Shown here: piece after piece, positions 40,736 through 49,508 of the stretch
Layout of the letters: each line of letters begins with the position of its first letter
Numbering within the stretch: the first letter of the stretch is position 1
Source of the DNA: Roseovarius sp. MMSF_3359
GTDB lineage: Bacteria; Pseudomonadota; Alphaproteobacteria; Rhodobacterales; Rhodobacteraceae
Direction of reading: 5' to 3'
DNA length: 64,000 bases
Assembly: GCF_030733385.1 (NCBI RefSeq)
Contig: NZ_JASHJC010000006.1
Location: 186,001 to 250,000, forward strand
Made by a program: the position numbers and the translations under genes
Notes under the pieces: generated by a model
Database searches by the model: none
Told to the model about the DNA's origin: nothing
The model's input: only the letters and a program-made list of their open reading frames with translations

Positions 40736-41554
40736 ATGAATGCTCTGACCGATCGCGCGGCCCTCCTCCGCAATCGCCGCCGCGCCGCGCGCACCGGAAA
40801 TGCGGCTCTGTTCCTGCACGAAGCCGCCCGCGATGAGATCAAGGATCGCCTGCAACTGGTTAACAAAACCTTTAAGGAAATCGCCCTGGTCAGTGGCTTT
40901 CCGGATTTCTGGGGAGGGGCCTTTGCCGGTGCGACCCAGGTCGGCGATGACGAAACACTGGCGCTTGAGCCTGCGGCGCATGATCTTGCGATCCATGCCA
41001 TGTGCCTGCACTGGGCCAACGACCCCGTGGGACAATTGATCCAGCTTCGCCGCGCGCTCCGGCCCGATGGCCTGTTCCTCGGCGTTCTCTTCGGCGGCGA
41101 GACCCTGCATGAGTTGCGAACCGCCCTTTCCCAAGCGGAATCGGATTTGGTCGGAGGGTTGTCGGCGCGCGTGGCGCCGATGGCCGAAATCCGCGATCTT
41201 GGCGCCCTGTTGCAGCGGGCCGGGTTTGCCCTGCCGGTCGCCGACAGCCTGCCCCTGACCGTGACCTACACCTCGCCCCGCGCCCTGATTGGGGATCTGC
41301 GGGCGATGGGCGAAGGCAACGCGCTGATGGCGCGGCAAAAGACCGCGATGGGGCGGGCGCTTTTTGATCGGGCGAGCGAGATCTATGCGCGGCAATTTGG
41401 CGACGCGGACGGGCGCATCACCGCGACATTCGAGCTTATTTTCCTGACCGGATGGGCGCCGGACGAGAGCCAGCCGCAACCCCTGCGTCCGGGTTCTGCA
41501 ACGGCACGGCTTGCCGATGCCCTTGGCGCCACCGAAAAGCCGTTAAATGATTGA
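40736..41554 (+). CDS. NDUFAF5/BioC-like SAM-dependent methyltransferase
   Basis: A 272-residue methyltransferase. The start (RAALLRNRRRAARTGNAALF and LHEAARDEIKDRL) and the later CLHWANDPVGQLIQLRRALR with DGLFLGVLFGGETL match the alphaproteobacterial family related to mitochondrial NDUFAF5, which hydroxylates or methylates complex I assembly targets. A weak, degenerate motif I fits that group. It is divergent from comF and 59 bases ahead of hemH on the same strand. Confidence 0.75.
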   Translation: MNALTDRAALLRNRRRAARTGNAALFLHEAARDEIKDRLQLVNKTFKEIALVSGFPDFWGGAFAGATQVGDDETLALEPAAHDLAIHAMCLHWANDPVGQLIQLRRALRPDGLFLGVLFGGETLHELRTALSQAESDLVGGLSARVAPMAEIRDLGALLQRAGFALPVADSLPLTVTYTSPRALIGDLRAMGEGNALMARQKTAMGRALFDRASEIYARQFGDADGRITATFELIFLTGWAPDESQPQPLRPGSATARLADALGATEKPLND

Positions 41555-41613
41555 CCTCCCCGCATCCGCGGCTATGTCGGGAGCAACACAGGAAGAACAG
41601 GAACCGATAACAG

Positions 41614-42666
41614 ATGTCAGAAGCGCGGAGACCGGAGAACGCTCCCGGCGATCACCCCAGGATCAAACCGGCGAAAACCGGTGTTCTGCTGGCCAATCTC
41701 GGCACCCCTGACAACACCGACTACTGGTCGATGCGCCGGTACCTCAACGAATTTCTGTCCGACAAGCGGGTCATCGACTATCCGCGCTGGAAGTGGCAGC
41801 CCCTGCTGCAACTCATCATCCTCAGCAAACGCCCCTTCAGCAGCGGTGCGGCCTATAAATCCATCTGGAACGAGGAGAAGGGCGAAAGCCCCCTGATGAC
41901 CATCACCCGCGACCAGACGGAAAAGATGGCACAGACCCTCGAGGACCGGTACGGCGATCAGGTCATGGTCGATTTCTGCATGCGCTACGGCAACCCGTCG
42001 ACCAAATCCAAGGTCCGCGAGATGGTCGAAGCGGGCTGCACCCGCATCCTGTTCTTTCCGCTTTATCCGCATTACGCCGGCGCCACATCAGCCACCGCAA
42101 ATGACCAGTTCTTTCGCGCCCTGATGGAAGAGGCCTGGCAACCAACCGCCCGGGTCGTGGAACCCTATTTCGAAAATCCGCTTTATATCGAGGCGCTCGC
42201 CGCCTCGGTCGAGGAGGCCTATGCCAAGATCGAGGACCGGCCCGATATCCTCGTTGTGTCCTATCACGGCATGCCGAAACGGTACCTGATGCAGGGCGAT
42301 CCCTATCATTGCCAATGCCAGAAAACGACTAGGCTACTCAAGGAACGCCTCGGATGGGACGACACCGAGATCACCACCACATTCCAGTCGGTTTTTGGTC
42401 CCGAAGAATGGCTAAAGCCCTACACGGTCGAAGAAGTTGCGCGGCTGGCGCGTGAAGACGGGAAAAAGAAGATCGCGGTGATGGCGCCGGCCTTCTCGGC
42501 CGATTGCATCGAGACCCTCGAAGAGATCAACGAAGAGATTCGCGAGAGTTTCGAGGAGGCGGGCGGTGAGGAGTTTACCTATATACCCTGCCTGAACGAC
42601 AGCGATGCGCATATTCACGCGCTGGCCTCGATTGTCGGTGACAACCTCAAGGGTTGGATCGACTAA
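41614..42666 (+). CDS. hemH: Ferrochelatase
   Basis: A 350-residue enzyme that inserts ferrous iron into protoporphyrin IX, the last step of heme synthesis. GVLLANLGTPDNTDYWSMRR is the N-terminal signature, and FFPLYPHYAGATSATANDQF is the second block. The catalytic His is in VVSYHGMPKRYL, and APAFSADCIETLEEI is the C-terminal block. HCQCQKTT lies in the substrate-lip region. It is about 15-20 residues longer at the N-terminus than many members. A strong hairpin terminator lies ~125 bases downstream. Confidence 0.95.
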   Translation: MSEARRPENAPGDHPRIKPAKTGVLLANLGTPDNTDYWSMRRYLNEFLSDKRVIDYPRWKWQPLLQLIILSKRPFSSGAAYKSIWNEEKGESPLMTITRDQTEKMAQTLEDRYGDQVMVDFCMRYGNPSTKSKVREMVEAGCTRILFFPLYPHYAGATSATANDQFFRALMEEAWQPTARVVEPYFENPLYIEALAASVEEAYAKIEDRPDILVVSYHGMPKRYLMQGDPYHCQCQKTTRLLKERLGWDDTEITTTFQSVFGPEEWLKPYTVEEVARLAREDGKKKIAVMAPAFSADCIETLEEINEEIRESFEEAGGEEFTYIPCLNDSDAHIHALASIVGDNLKGWID

Positions 42667-42793
42667 CGGTGGCGGGAAAATCAGGAACGGTTTTCGGCTT
42701 GGAAATTGCATAAAGCCGATAGTTTAGCGCATCGCATCTGTTGCAGCGCTTAAAGTCGGCGCCCTGACGTCACATACCCACCCACCGGAATAA

Positions 42794-42819
42794 AAAAGCA
42801 GCGGCGAACCGCTGCTTTT
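42794..42819. terminator. Bidirectional rho-independent terminator
   Basis: AAAAGCAGCGG and CCGCTGCTTTT form a perfect 11-bp stem with a CGAA tetraloop. A-tracts on one side and T-tracts on the other allow termination in both directions, serving hemH (rightward) and the small secreted-protein gene (leftward). Confidence 0.85.
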
Positions 42820-42842
42820 CCGGAATTCTCTGTGCTCGACAA

Positions 42843-43031
42843 TTAGTCGGCAGCAACAACCGCGGCAACGATTGCCAGCAGAAGCAGCGGAACCCAGATG
42901 CCAACTGCCGAGGAGCTTGCTGCTGTTTCTTCAACAACAACAGGTGCTTCCATGACAGGCTCTTCCATGGAGCCGGCGAAAGATGTGGTTGCGGCTGCGG
43001 CGAAGGCGGCTGCCAGTGCGAGTTTCTTCAT
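42843..43031 (-). CDS. Small exported membrane protein
   Basis: A 62-residue protein with a signal peptide (MKKLALAAAFAAAATTSFAG), a short acidic Val/Glu/Pro linker (EEPVMEAPVVVEE) and a C-terminal transmembrane helix (WVPLLLLAIVAAVVAAD). This layout recurs in Rhodobacterales; its function is unknown. GGAGG lies 5 bases before the ATG at 43031, and a strong terminator follows, so it forms a well-defined single-gene unit, likely highly expressed. Confidence 0.7.
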   Translation of the reverse strand: MKKLALAAAFAAAATTSFAGSMEEPVMEAPVVVEETAASSSAVGIWVPLLLLAIVAAVVAAD

Positions 43032-43174
43032 AGTATCCTCCAGATATCGTCCCGGCATCACCTGTCCGTGATGGCGGGCGCATAAAACTTACCTCGTGAG
43101 GGGCTTCTAATCAGCTACAGGAGCCGATTGCAAACCATCTAGGGTACAATCCGGCAGATACCTTCGAATTTTTG

Positions 43175-43774
43175 TCAAATTAGCAACACTTGGGTGCCCA
43201 CTTTCGTTTTCGCGAAGAGTTGGGCGATATGTTCGTTGTAAAGGCCGATGCAGCCGTTCGAGGACCGGCGGCCGATCTTGCGGGTGTCATGGGTGCCGTG
43301 GATGCGGTAATAGGTCCAGCTCAGGTAAAGCGCGTGCGTTCCCAGGGGGTTATCCGGACCCGGGCCAACGAATTCCGGCCAATCCGGGTTGCGCTTCAGC
43401 ATCGAGGGCGTCGGGCGCCAGCTTGGACCCTCGACCTTGCGGACGACCTTGGTGCGACCACGGCGCGTCAGCTCTTCTGACAACGGGACGCTGGAAGGAT
43501 AGAGCGTATATTGGCCAGTCTCTTCCCAGAAATGTAGCGCACGGGAGGAGATATCGACGAGAATCGCGCCATTCTTCAGATTTGAGAAATAGGGCTGCCA
43601 ATCCAGCGACCGGAAGCTGGAGATGTTGCGGCGGGCGATCTGCGAGATCTCCTGCTCCATCTCGACAGTGCCGGTGCCATCGACGTTTTGCGCGATCATC
43701 GGTGTCCCGATAACCGACGCCGTCCCTGCCAGAAACGCGCGCCTGCTCAGGTCTTTCCCGGAATATGCGGACAT
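43175..43774 (-). CDS. L,D-transpeptidase (YkuD), Tat-exported
   Basis: A 199-residue periplasmic enzyme. The N-terminus holds a twin-arginine signal (DLSRRAFLAGTASVIGTPM). The YkuD catalytic motif is complete: IHGT...GRRSSNGCIGLYNEH, with the nucleophile Cys and the preceding His. Such enzymes form 3-3 crosslinks or attach proteins to peptidoglycan. It is monocistronic, divergent from the CAP-domain lipoprotein. A second YkuD gene lies at 44458. Confidence 0.85.
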   Translation of the reverse strand: MSAYSGKDLSRRAFLAGTASVIGTPMIAQNVDGTGTVEMEQEISQIARRNISSFRSLDWQPYFSNLKNGAILVDISSRALHFWEETGQYTLYPSSVPLSEELTRRGRTKVVRKVEGPSWRPTPSMLKRNPDWPEFVGPGPDNPLGTHALYLSWTYYRIHGTHDTRKIGRRSSNGCIGLYNEHIAQLFAKTKVGTQVLLI

Positions 43775-43946
43775 GTCAGAACTCCTGATTTAGCTATCCG
43801 TATCTTAGCGGCATAACATATGGCGTGAAAGCCTCAGTCGCAAATCAAACAAACGTCAAGTGGCAAACTTACGCGGACCGGGTTTGAATCGGCGCGCGGC
43901 TCGGGATATGGCTGGCCAACGAAATCAAACTGGTGGCTTTGGAATC

Positions 43947-44453
43947 ATGTTGCGCATTCTTGTTTTGCTGTTGTCTTCACTAGTGCTCCTGACCGCATGT
44001 GGCACACCGCCGCAAACCGGCGCAGATGGCAAGCCGCTGCCGCGGGTCTACAACATCCGCTCCGGCGATACCGCCAAGATCCAGTTCCGTATGCTGGATG
44101 CCGTGAATTCCCTGCGTCAGGCCGCGGGCGCCCCGCCGGTGCAGCTCAATGCAAAACTCAACGCCGCCGCCGCGACCCATTCGCGCGACATGTCGGTGCA
44201 AAACCGTCCCTGGCATTTCGGCTCGGATGGATCATCGCCAATCGACCGGGTCGCCCGCGTCGGTTATCCCGGTCAACTGGTCGGTGAAAACATCTCGGAG
44301 ACTTTTGAGACCGAACTCGAAACCCTGAGCGCCTGGATGGACGTGCCCAACACCCGGGCGATCATCCTTGCCCCCGACGCACGGGACATGGGTTTTTCGT
44401 GGCTCCAGGAGAAGAACGGCAAGATCTGGTGGACATTGGTGATGGGCAAATGA
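43947..44453 (+). CDS. CAP/SCP-domain lipoprotein
   Basis: A 168-residue lipoprotein (signal with LLTAC lipobox) followed by one CAP domain. It contains MLDAVNSLRQAAGAPPVQLN, NAAAATHSRDMSVQNRPWHF and VGENISE, the family's His/Glu cluster positions. CAP proteins in bacteria often have envelope or nuclease-like roles; none is established here. It lies between two L,D-transpeptidase genes, suggesting cell-wall work. The ATG at 43947 is required for the signal peptide. Confidence 0.78.
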   Translation: MLRILVLLLSSLVLLTACGTPPQTGADGKPLPRVYNIRSGDTAKIQFRMLDAVNSLRQAAGAPPVQLNAKLNAAAATHSRDMSVQNRPWHFGSDGSSPIDRVARVGYPGQLVGENISETFETELETLSAWMDVPNTRAIILAPDARDMGFSWLQEKNGKIWWTLVMGK

Positions 44454-44457
44454 CCCC

Positions 44458-44955
44458 TCACGGGCGCAGAGTAATCAGCGTCCCGTCGTTGACCATCGCA
44501 TAGATCTCTTCCATCTCTTTATTGGTGACCGAGATGCATCCTGCCGTCCAATCGGGGCCGTTGCCCGATGACTTGTTGGGCTGCCCGTGGATGAAGATAT
44601 CCCCACCCGGGCTTTTCCCCGCCGCCTGCGCCTTGGCGAAATCGCGGACGTTCGGATAGGAAATGCCAAGCGACAAATGGAAGTCACTGTTCGGGTTGCG
44701 GCGGTCAATCCGATAGGTGCCTTCGGGCGTCTTGCCGTCCCCTTCGAACTCCTTGTGACCCACCGGGGCAAAGCCCAGCTCGATATCATAGGATTCAAGC
44801 ACCTTTCGATCATGCAAAAGGAACATCTTGCGCTCCGCCTTGTGGACCACGATATGCGTGACCTCGGGGCCGTTATAGGTTTTGAACTTGGAGCTGCTGC
44901 ACGCCGATAGGCCCGCGACAAGCACAACAAGTGCCAGATATTTAACTATCCGCAT
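44458..44955 (-). CDS. L,D-transpeptidase (YkuD) lipoprotein
   Basis: A 165-residue lipoprotein (VVLVAGLSAC lipobox). Its YkuD domain shows FIHGQPNKSSGNGPDWTAGC, then ISVTN, which holds the catalytic His, Gly and nucleophile Cys. TPEGTYRIDRRNPNSDFH is the typical substrate strand. The active site resembles the ErfK/YafK-type branch. It ends four bases after the convergent CAP-domain gene. Membrane attachment differs from the Tat-exported paralogue at 43175. Confidence 0.85.
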   Translation of the reverse strand: MRIVKYLALVVLVAGLSACSSSKFKTYNGPEVTHIVVHKAERKMFLLHDRKVLESYDIELGFAPVGHKEFEGDGKTPEGTYRIDRRNPNSDFHLSLGISYPNVRDFAKAQAAGKSPGGDIFIHGQPNKSSGNGPDWTAGCISVTNKEMEEIYAMVNDGTLITLRP

Positions 44956-45031
44956 TTTTTATCACCTGGAATTACTGCTCGGGGTATTTCTACGCGGGAA
45001 TGCCCCCTTGCGGATAGACCTAAAACGACGA

Positions 45032-46255
45032 TCACCCGGATGTGATTGAAAATTCCGCCACAAGTTCGACATGGGTGGACCACCGGAACTGGTCCACGAC
45101 CGTGACCGGCCCAAGCGCATATCCCGCCGCGATCAGCGTCGCAGCATCGCGGGCAAAACTCGTCGGATTGCAGGAAACATAAGCGATCCGGGGGATGCCG
45201 GTTTGGCAAAGTTCGGCAATCTGCGCCTGCGCCCCGGCGCGCGGCGGGTCGATCACCGCCGCGTCGAATCGCGTGAGCTCGTCCGGCAGAAGAGGTTGCC
45301 GAAAGAGGTCGCGCACCTCGTGCGTCACCTGTTTCAACCCCTGCGTCTTGCGCCAACCGGCATCGAGCGCACCTGTCATCGCGCCATCACCTTCGACGGC
45401 ATGGACCTCCGATCGCATCGCAAGCGGAAGGGAGAAGGTGCCGCATCCGGCGAAAAGATCGACAATCCTTTTTGCCCCATCGGTGATCCGCGCCACCTCG
45501 GACAGCAGCGCCGCCTGTCCTTCCGCCGTTGCCTGCAGGAACGATCCCGGCGGCAGTTGCACCCGGGCCGGACCAAAGACCTTTTCGGGCGGGCGGCGGG
45601 TCGCGATCACCTCATCGCCCCAGACCAGCCGCGCCAGATCATGCGCTTCGGCAAGGTGGGCCAGCTCAATCCTGAGCGGCCCGTCAAGCGGTTTACCCTC
45701 CGAGACCGCGAGGTCCAGCCCGCTTTCCGTCACCGTCGCGGCCACGGAAATCCCGTTCTTTCGGCTTGCGCCCGCAATCGCCAGCGCTTGCGCGACCGGC
45801 AAAGCCGCCATGAGATCGGGATGCAGCAACTGGCAATCCGGGATCTCCACGACCACATCCGACCCCTTGGCATGAAACCCCGCCATCGCGCCCTTCTTGG
45901 TGCGCCGCGCGGCAAAACTTGCCCGGCGACGGCTTTGGGGCGGTGACGTCCAGATCGGCAAGAATGCCGCCTCGATCCCATGGGCGGCCAGTGCCGTCGC
46001 CACCACATCCGTTTTCCAGGTCGCCAGGAAATCGTCCGACGCATGCTGCAACTGGCATCCACCGCAGGATCGGAAATGCCGACACGGGGCCGAGACGCGA
46101 TCAGATGATGGTGTTTCAATGCGAATATCGGTGAGGCGGCTGCCATCCAACACGCCGGTCACGATCTCACCCGGCAGGGTCAGCGGGGCATAGACCGGAC
46201 CCTCGGCGATGCCGTCGCCCTGCTGGCCGAGGCGGATGATCTCATGGCGCGTCAC
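45032..46255 (-). CDS. 23S rRNA/tRNA (uracil-5-)-methyltransferase, TrmA/RlmD-like
   Basis: A 407-residue SAM-dependent RNA methyltransferase. CRHFRSCGGCQLQHAS supplies the Cys ligands of a 4Fe-4S cluster (RlmCD type), together with a later Cys in PDCQLLHP. Motif I is IVDLFAGCGTFSLPLA. The catalytic nucleophile Cys is in YVSCNPTSFARD, with AAVIDPPRAGA before it. It makes m5U in rRNA or tRNA; the exact target is undecided. Its start overlaps the stop of the CCA-type nucleotidyltransferase gene by four bases. Confidence 0.85.
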   Translation of the reverse strand: MTRHEIIRLGQQGDGIAEGPVYAPLTLPGEIVTGVLDGSRLTDIRIETPSSDRVSAPCRHFRSCGGCQLQHASDDFLATWKTDVVATALAAHGIEAAFLPIWTSPPQSRRRASFAARRTKKGAMAGFHAKGSDVVVEIPDCQLLHPDLMAALPVAQALAIAGASRKNGISVAATVTESGLDLAVSEGKPLDGPLRIELAHLAEAHDLARLVWGDEVIATRRPPEKVFGPARVQLPPGSFLQATAEGQAALLSEVARITDGAKRIVDLFAGCGTFSLPLAMRSEVHAVEGDGAMTGALDAGWRKTQGLKQVTHEVRDLFRQPLLPDELTRFDAAVIDPPRAGAQAQIAELCQTGIPRIAYVSCNPTSFARDAATLIAAGYALGPVTVVDQFRWSTHVELVAEFSITSG

Positions 46256-47403
46256 AGGGCCAACAACCTGTCTTTGGTCGGCGCGAAATCCGCGTCAATC
46301 CAATGTTGTTCCAACTCTTTCAACCGCGCCCCCAGCGCCGGGCCGTCGAATTCGGGCATGAGGTCCGTGGCCTTGACCGGAAACGCTGCCGCCGCCCCGC
46401 GGGTCAGATCCGCCAGGTCACCCTGCGACGGCGGAACCTCGAACATCGCCGCGCGGAGCGTGAGGACATCGCGCCCGGTCTCGGGCCCAAACCGATATCC
46501 CAACTCGGCCGGCTTCCGCATCAACGACATCTCATTGCGCAGCAAATCGAGCTGCCGGGCCTGTGCCTTGCTGAGCCGGAGACGGTCGGATGGATCACCG
46601 CCACCCAAAGCGGCCAGCCGCCGCAGCGGGTCGGGATCCGCCGCCACCATCGCTTCAATATGCACAAGTGGCGCCAGCAGACGATCATCGGCCCCGGGCA
46701 AGACCGCAGTCAAGACGCCCCCCGCCCGCATCGCCGCAACCGCGGGCGCGGGGTCCGGCGCGGTCAGCAGTTTGATGATCTCGGCCCCAACCCGCTCGCG
46801 CGAGAGGCCCATAAGGCCTTCGACATGATCGGCAACGGCGGCAAGGCCATCGGCATCAAGCCCCTGTGCCGGATCGCCATACCAGGCATGAAACCGGAAA
46901 AACCGCAGGATGCGCAGGTAATCCTCGCGGATACGCTGCCCGGCGTCGTCGATGAACCGGACCCGCCGCGCAGTCAGGTCCGGCAAGCCGTCAAGCGGGT
47001 CGATCACCGTGCCATCGGCCATCGCATAAAGCGCATTCATCGTAAAATCCCGGCGGCGCGCATCCTCAGACACGTCCTTGGAAAACGCGACGGTCGCATG
47101 GCGGCCATGGGTTTCGATGTCCCGGCGGAACGTGGTGATTTCATGCGGGATGTGCTCGGCGACGACGGTGACCGTGCCATGATCCAACCCCGTCGGCACG
47201 GATTTGAATCCGGTCTTCCGGGCCAGTTCGATGACCTCCTCGGGCCGCGCATCGGTGGCGATGTCAATATCACCCACTGGCTCGTCGAGCAGCGCATTGC
47301 GCACGCAGCCGCCAACAAACAGCGCCTGAAACCCTGCGCCGGCGAGCATGGCGCACACCGCCTGCGACGCCGGTCTTCTGATCCAGTCGCCCGAAACCTT
47401 CAT
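46252..47403 (-). CDS. tRNA nucleotidyltransferase / poly(A) polymerase family
   Basis: A 383-residue class II nucleotidyltransferase. LFVGGCVRNALLDEPVGDID carries the GG and DxD motifs of the catalytic head. RRDFTMNALYAMADG is motif B, and FIDDAGQRIREDYLRILRFF is the neck motif. It adds or repairs the CCA end of tRNAs (most alphaproteobacterial members). Length is typical of short-arm CCA enzymes. It is coupled by overlaps to the NUDIX gene upstream and the RNA methyltransferase downstream: an RNA-maturation cluster. Confidence 0.85.
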   Translation of the reverse strand: MKVSGDWIRRPASQAVCAMLAGAGFQALFVGGCVRNALLDEPVGDIDIATDARPEEVIELARKTGFKSVPTGLDHGTVTVVAEHIPHEITTFRRDIETHGRHATVAFSKDVSEDARRRDFTMNALYAMADGTVIDPLDGLPDLTARRVRFIDDAGQRIREDYLRILRFFRFHAWYGDPAQGLDADGLAAVADHVEGLMGLSRERVGAEIIKLLTAPDPAPAVAAMRAGGVLTAVLPGADDRLLAPLVHIEAMVAADPDPLRRLAALGGGDPSDRLRLSKAQARQLDLLRNEMSLMRKPAELGYRFGPETGRDVLTLRAAMFEVPPSQGDLADLTRGAAAAFPVKATDLMPEFDGPALGARLKELEQHWIDADFAPTKDRLLAL

Positions 47404-48005
47404 GACCGCCCCGCCGCATCGGCCATGGATCGCAGGATGCGCGCCGTTGCGCCCCAGATGTAATAGGGGCCGAAAGGCACGGTGAAGTAATGCCGCCGCG
47501 ATCCCCGCCAGCGCCGCGATTGGATCAGGAAGTTTTCCGGCGTCATCACATGTGACAGCGGCACGGTGAACACCTCGTCCACCTCACCGGCCTCGGGGCG
47601 GGGGGTGAAAGGCGCCACGATCCGCGCCACAACCGGCGTCACGATGAAACCGGTCACCGTTTCATGGGATGGCAATTCGCCCAGCACCTCCACATTCGCC
47701 GGATCAAGACCAATCTCTTCGGAGGCTTCGCGCAGGGCCGTCGCGGTAATATCGGCGTCCCCCTCATCCTGCTTGCCGCCCGGAAAGGCGATCTGCCCCG
47801 GGTGATGTTTCAAAGCCGAGGAGCGTTTGGTCAGGTAAAGCCGGGCCTCGGGGCCGTTGCAGAGGATTGGCACCAGAACACTCGCCGGGCGCAGCTTGCG
47901 TCCCGGGGGCAGCACGACATCCGGGTTCAGATCGAAATCGGACGATGCGGCGCCGGTATTCGACAGCGCCGCCTTGACCGCAGAGAGGCCGTCAGGTGCC
48001 GTCAC
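47400..48005 (-). CDS. NUDIX hydrolase, CoA pyrophosphatase-like
   Basis: A 201-residue hydrolase. The NUDIX box is present as GGKQDEGDADITATALREAS followed by EEIGL. It is preceded by the CoA-type motif LKHHPGQIAFPG (UPF0035). It is predicted to split CoA or similar dinucleotides. The GTG at 48005 is used, giving a 14-bp overlap with hslO and a protein of normal length. A TTG at 48047 with a longer overlap is the alternative. The start codon is therefore uncertain. Confidence 0.82.
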   Translation of the reverse strand: MTAPDGLSAVKAALSNTGAASSDFDLNPDVVLPPGRKLRPASVLVPILCNGPEARLYLTKRSSALKHHPGQIAFPGGKQDEGDADITATALREASEEIGLDPANVEVLGELPSHETVTGFIVTPVVARIVAPFTPRPEAGEVDEVFTVPLSHVMTPENFLIQSRRWRGSRRHYFTVPFGPYYIWGATARILRSMADAAGRS

Positions 48006-48987
48006 CGGGATCGCTTTCCGCCTCGAACCCAAGCGTTTTCGGGTCAAGCGTGTAATGGGCGCCGCAGAATTGACAATCGGCGGTGACCGTACCCTCGGGC
48101 GTGGTCATCTTTTCGATGTCGCGCGCCGAATAGATCGACAGGCTGCTGCGCACCCGTTCCTCGGTGCAGGTGCAGCCAAAGCGCACCGGCTGCGTGTCGA
48201 AAACCCGCGGTGTTTCCTCGTGAAAGAGCTGCACCAGAAGGTCAGTCGGCGCCACCGACGGCCCGATCAACTCCAGGTCTTCGACCGTATCCAGGAGCAT
48301 GTTGACCCGCGTCCAGTTCTCCAGCTCTTCGCCATCAACGATATCCTCGGCCCCCAGCAGACCGCTTTCGCCCGAACCACCGCCCTGCGCATGCGGCGAC
48401 GCCTTTGGCATATGCTGCAACATCACACCACCGGCGCGCCAATGCTCGGGGCCACCTGCCTCGGTCGATTTGCCGAAGCTCAGCGAAAACCGCGTCGGAA
48501 GCTGTTCGGATTGAGCGAAATAGGCTTCGGCGCAATCCTTGAGCCCACTGCCCGCAATCGGGGTGATCCCCTGGTAAGGTTCGGTTCCCTGTCCCTGGTC
48601 GATCAGGACGGCAAAATACCCTTCGCCCACTTGGTCGAACGGCGTCCCGTCGGTCAGGCGATCCCGGTCGAAACTGGCATAGGCGCGAATGCGGGCGCTG
48701 CCGCCCTCCTTGTCCGGGCCATAATAATCGGTGGCGATCATCCGCACCGGACCCTTCGATTGCACCTGCAGCGAAAGTTTCCAGCGCAGCTTGATCGTCT
48801 GCCCAATGAGCGCGGTCAACAGAGCCATCTCGGCCACAAGCGCCTCGACCACCGGCGGGTAATCATGCTGCTTGAGGATGCCATCCAACACGCCGTCCAG
48901 ACGCGCGACACGGCCGCGAATATCCGATTGGTCAAGCTGGAACGGCAGTATCGTGTCGTCCCAGGCGATTTTCTGTCCGAGTGTCAT
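47992..48987 (-). CDS. hslO: Redox-regulated chaperone Hsp33
   Basis: A 331-residue cytosolic holdase switched on by oxidation. The C-terminal zinc-thiol switch is visible as FGCTCTEERV and, about 35 residues later, ADCQFCGAHY (CxC...CxxC). The N-terminal domain has LLTALIGQTIKLRWKLSLQV and GEGYFAVLIDQG blocks. First gene of the overlapping cluster with NUDIX, CCA-type and RNA methyltransferase genes. Divergent from a second NUDIX gene at 49065. Confidence 0.92.
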   Translation of the reverse strand: MTLGQKIAWDDTILPFQLDQSDIRGRVARLDGVLDGILKQHDYPPVVEALVAEMALLTALIGQTIKLRWKLSLQVQSKGPVRMIATDYYGPDKEGGSARIRAYASFDRDRLTDGTPFDQVGEGYFAVLIDQGQGTEPYQGITPIAGSGLKDCAEAYFAQSEQLPTRFSLSFGKSTEAGGPEHWRAGGVMLQHMPKASPHAQGGGSGESGLLGAEDIVDGEELENWTRVNMLLDTVEDLELIGPSVAPTDLLVQLFHEETPRVFDTQPVRFGCTCTEERVRSSLSIYSARDIEKMTTPEGTVTADCQFCGAHYTLDPKTLGFEAESDPGDGT

Positions 48988-49064
48988 GGGGGTTTCCTTG
49001 TGCGCCGGTTATTGGCATATCGCGTCTATATAGGCAGGGCAAGACGGGGTCCAAGGGGCAAAAC

Positions 49065-49508
49065 ATGATGCGACGGTTCGGTGAAACCCCGATTTTGACA
49101 CAACGCTATACGATGCGCCCGGGTGTCTATGCGATCCTTGAACGCAACAACACCCTGCTGCTGACCCATCAGGCGGAACCGGAGCCGGAATTGCAACTTC
49201 CGGGCGGCGGTGTGGACCCGGGCGAGCATCCTTTGCAGGCGCTGCATCGCGAGGTGATGGAAGAAACCGGCTGGATCATTGCGAAACCGCGACGGCTTGG
49301 CGCCTATCGCCGGTTCACCTACATGCCGGAATATGACCTCTGGGCGGAAAAGATCTGCACCATCTATCACGCCACGCCCACGCGCCGCCTCGGCCCCCCG
49401 ACGGAGGACGGCCACACCACGATCTGGGCCAGCCCGACGGTCGCGGCAACCGAGCTTGATAACTCCGGCGACCGCCATTTCGTCAAAGAATTATGGCGGC
49501 TTGCTTGA
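49065..49508 (+). CDS. NUDIX hydrolase
   Basis: A 147-residue single-domain NUDIX protein. The box reads GGGVDPGEHPLQALHREVME, then ETGW, and YDLWAEKICTIYHA is a strand near the substrate site. Substrate unknown. AAGGGG lies about 8 bases before the ATG at 49065 (a second ATG follows at once). Its last ~25 bases overlap convergently with the RsbU-like gene. Confidence 0.82.
   Translation: MMRRFGETPILTQRYTMRPGVYAILERNNTLLLTHQAEPEPELQLPGGGVDPGEHPLQALHREVMEETGWIIAKPRRLGAYRRFTYMPEYDLWAEKICTIYHATPTRRLGPPTEDGHTTIWASPTVAATELDNSGDRHFVKELWRLA

Noticed and set aside
39989..41479. A 496-residue version of the ComF protein
   Set aside because: The first ~250 residues are antisense to the methyltransferase gene; true ComF sequence starts at the ATG at 40717.
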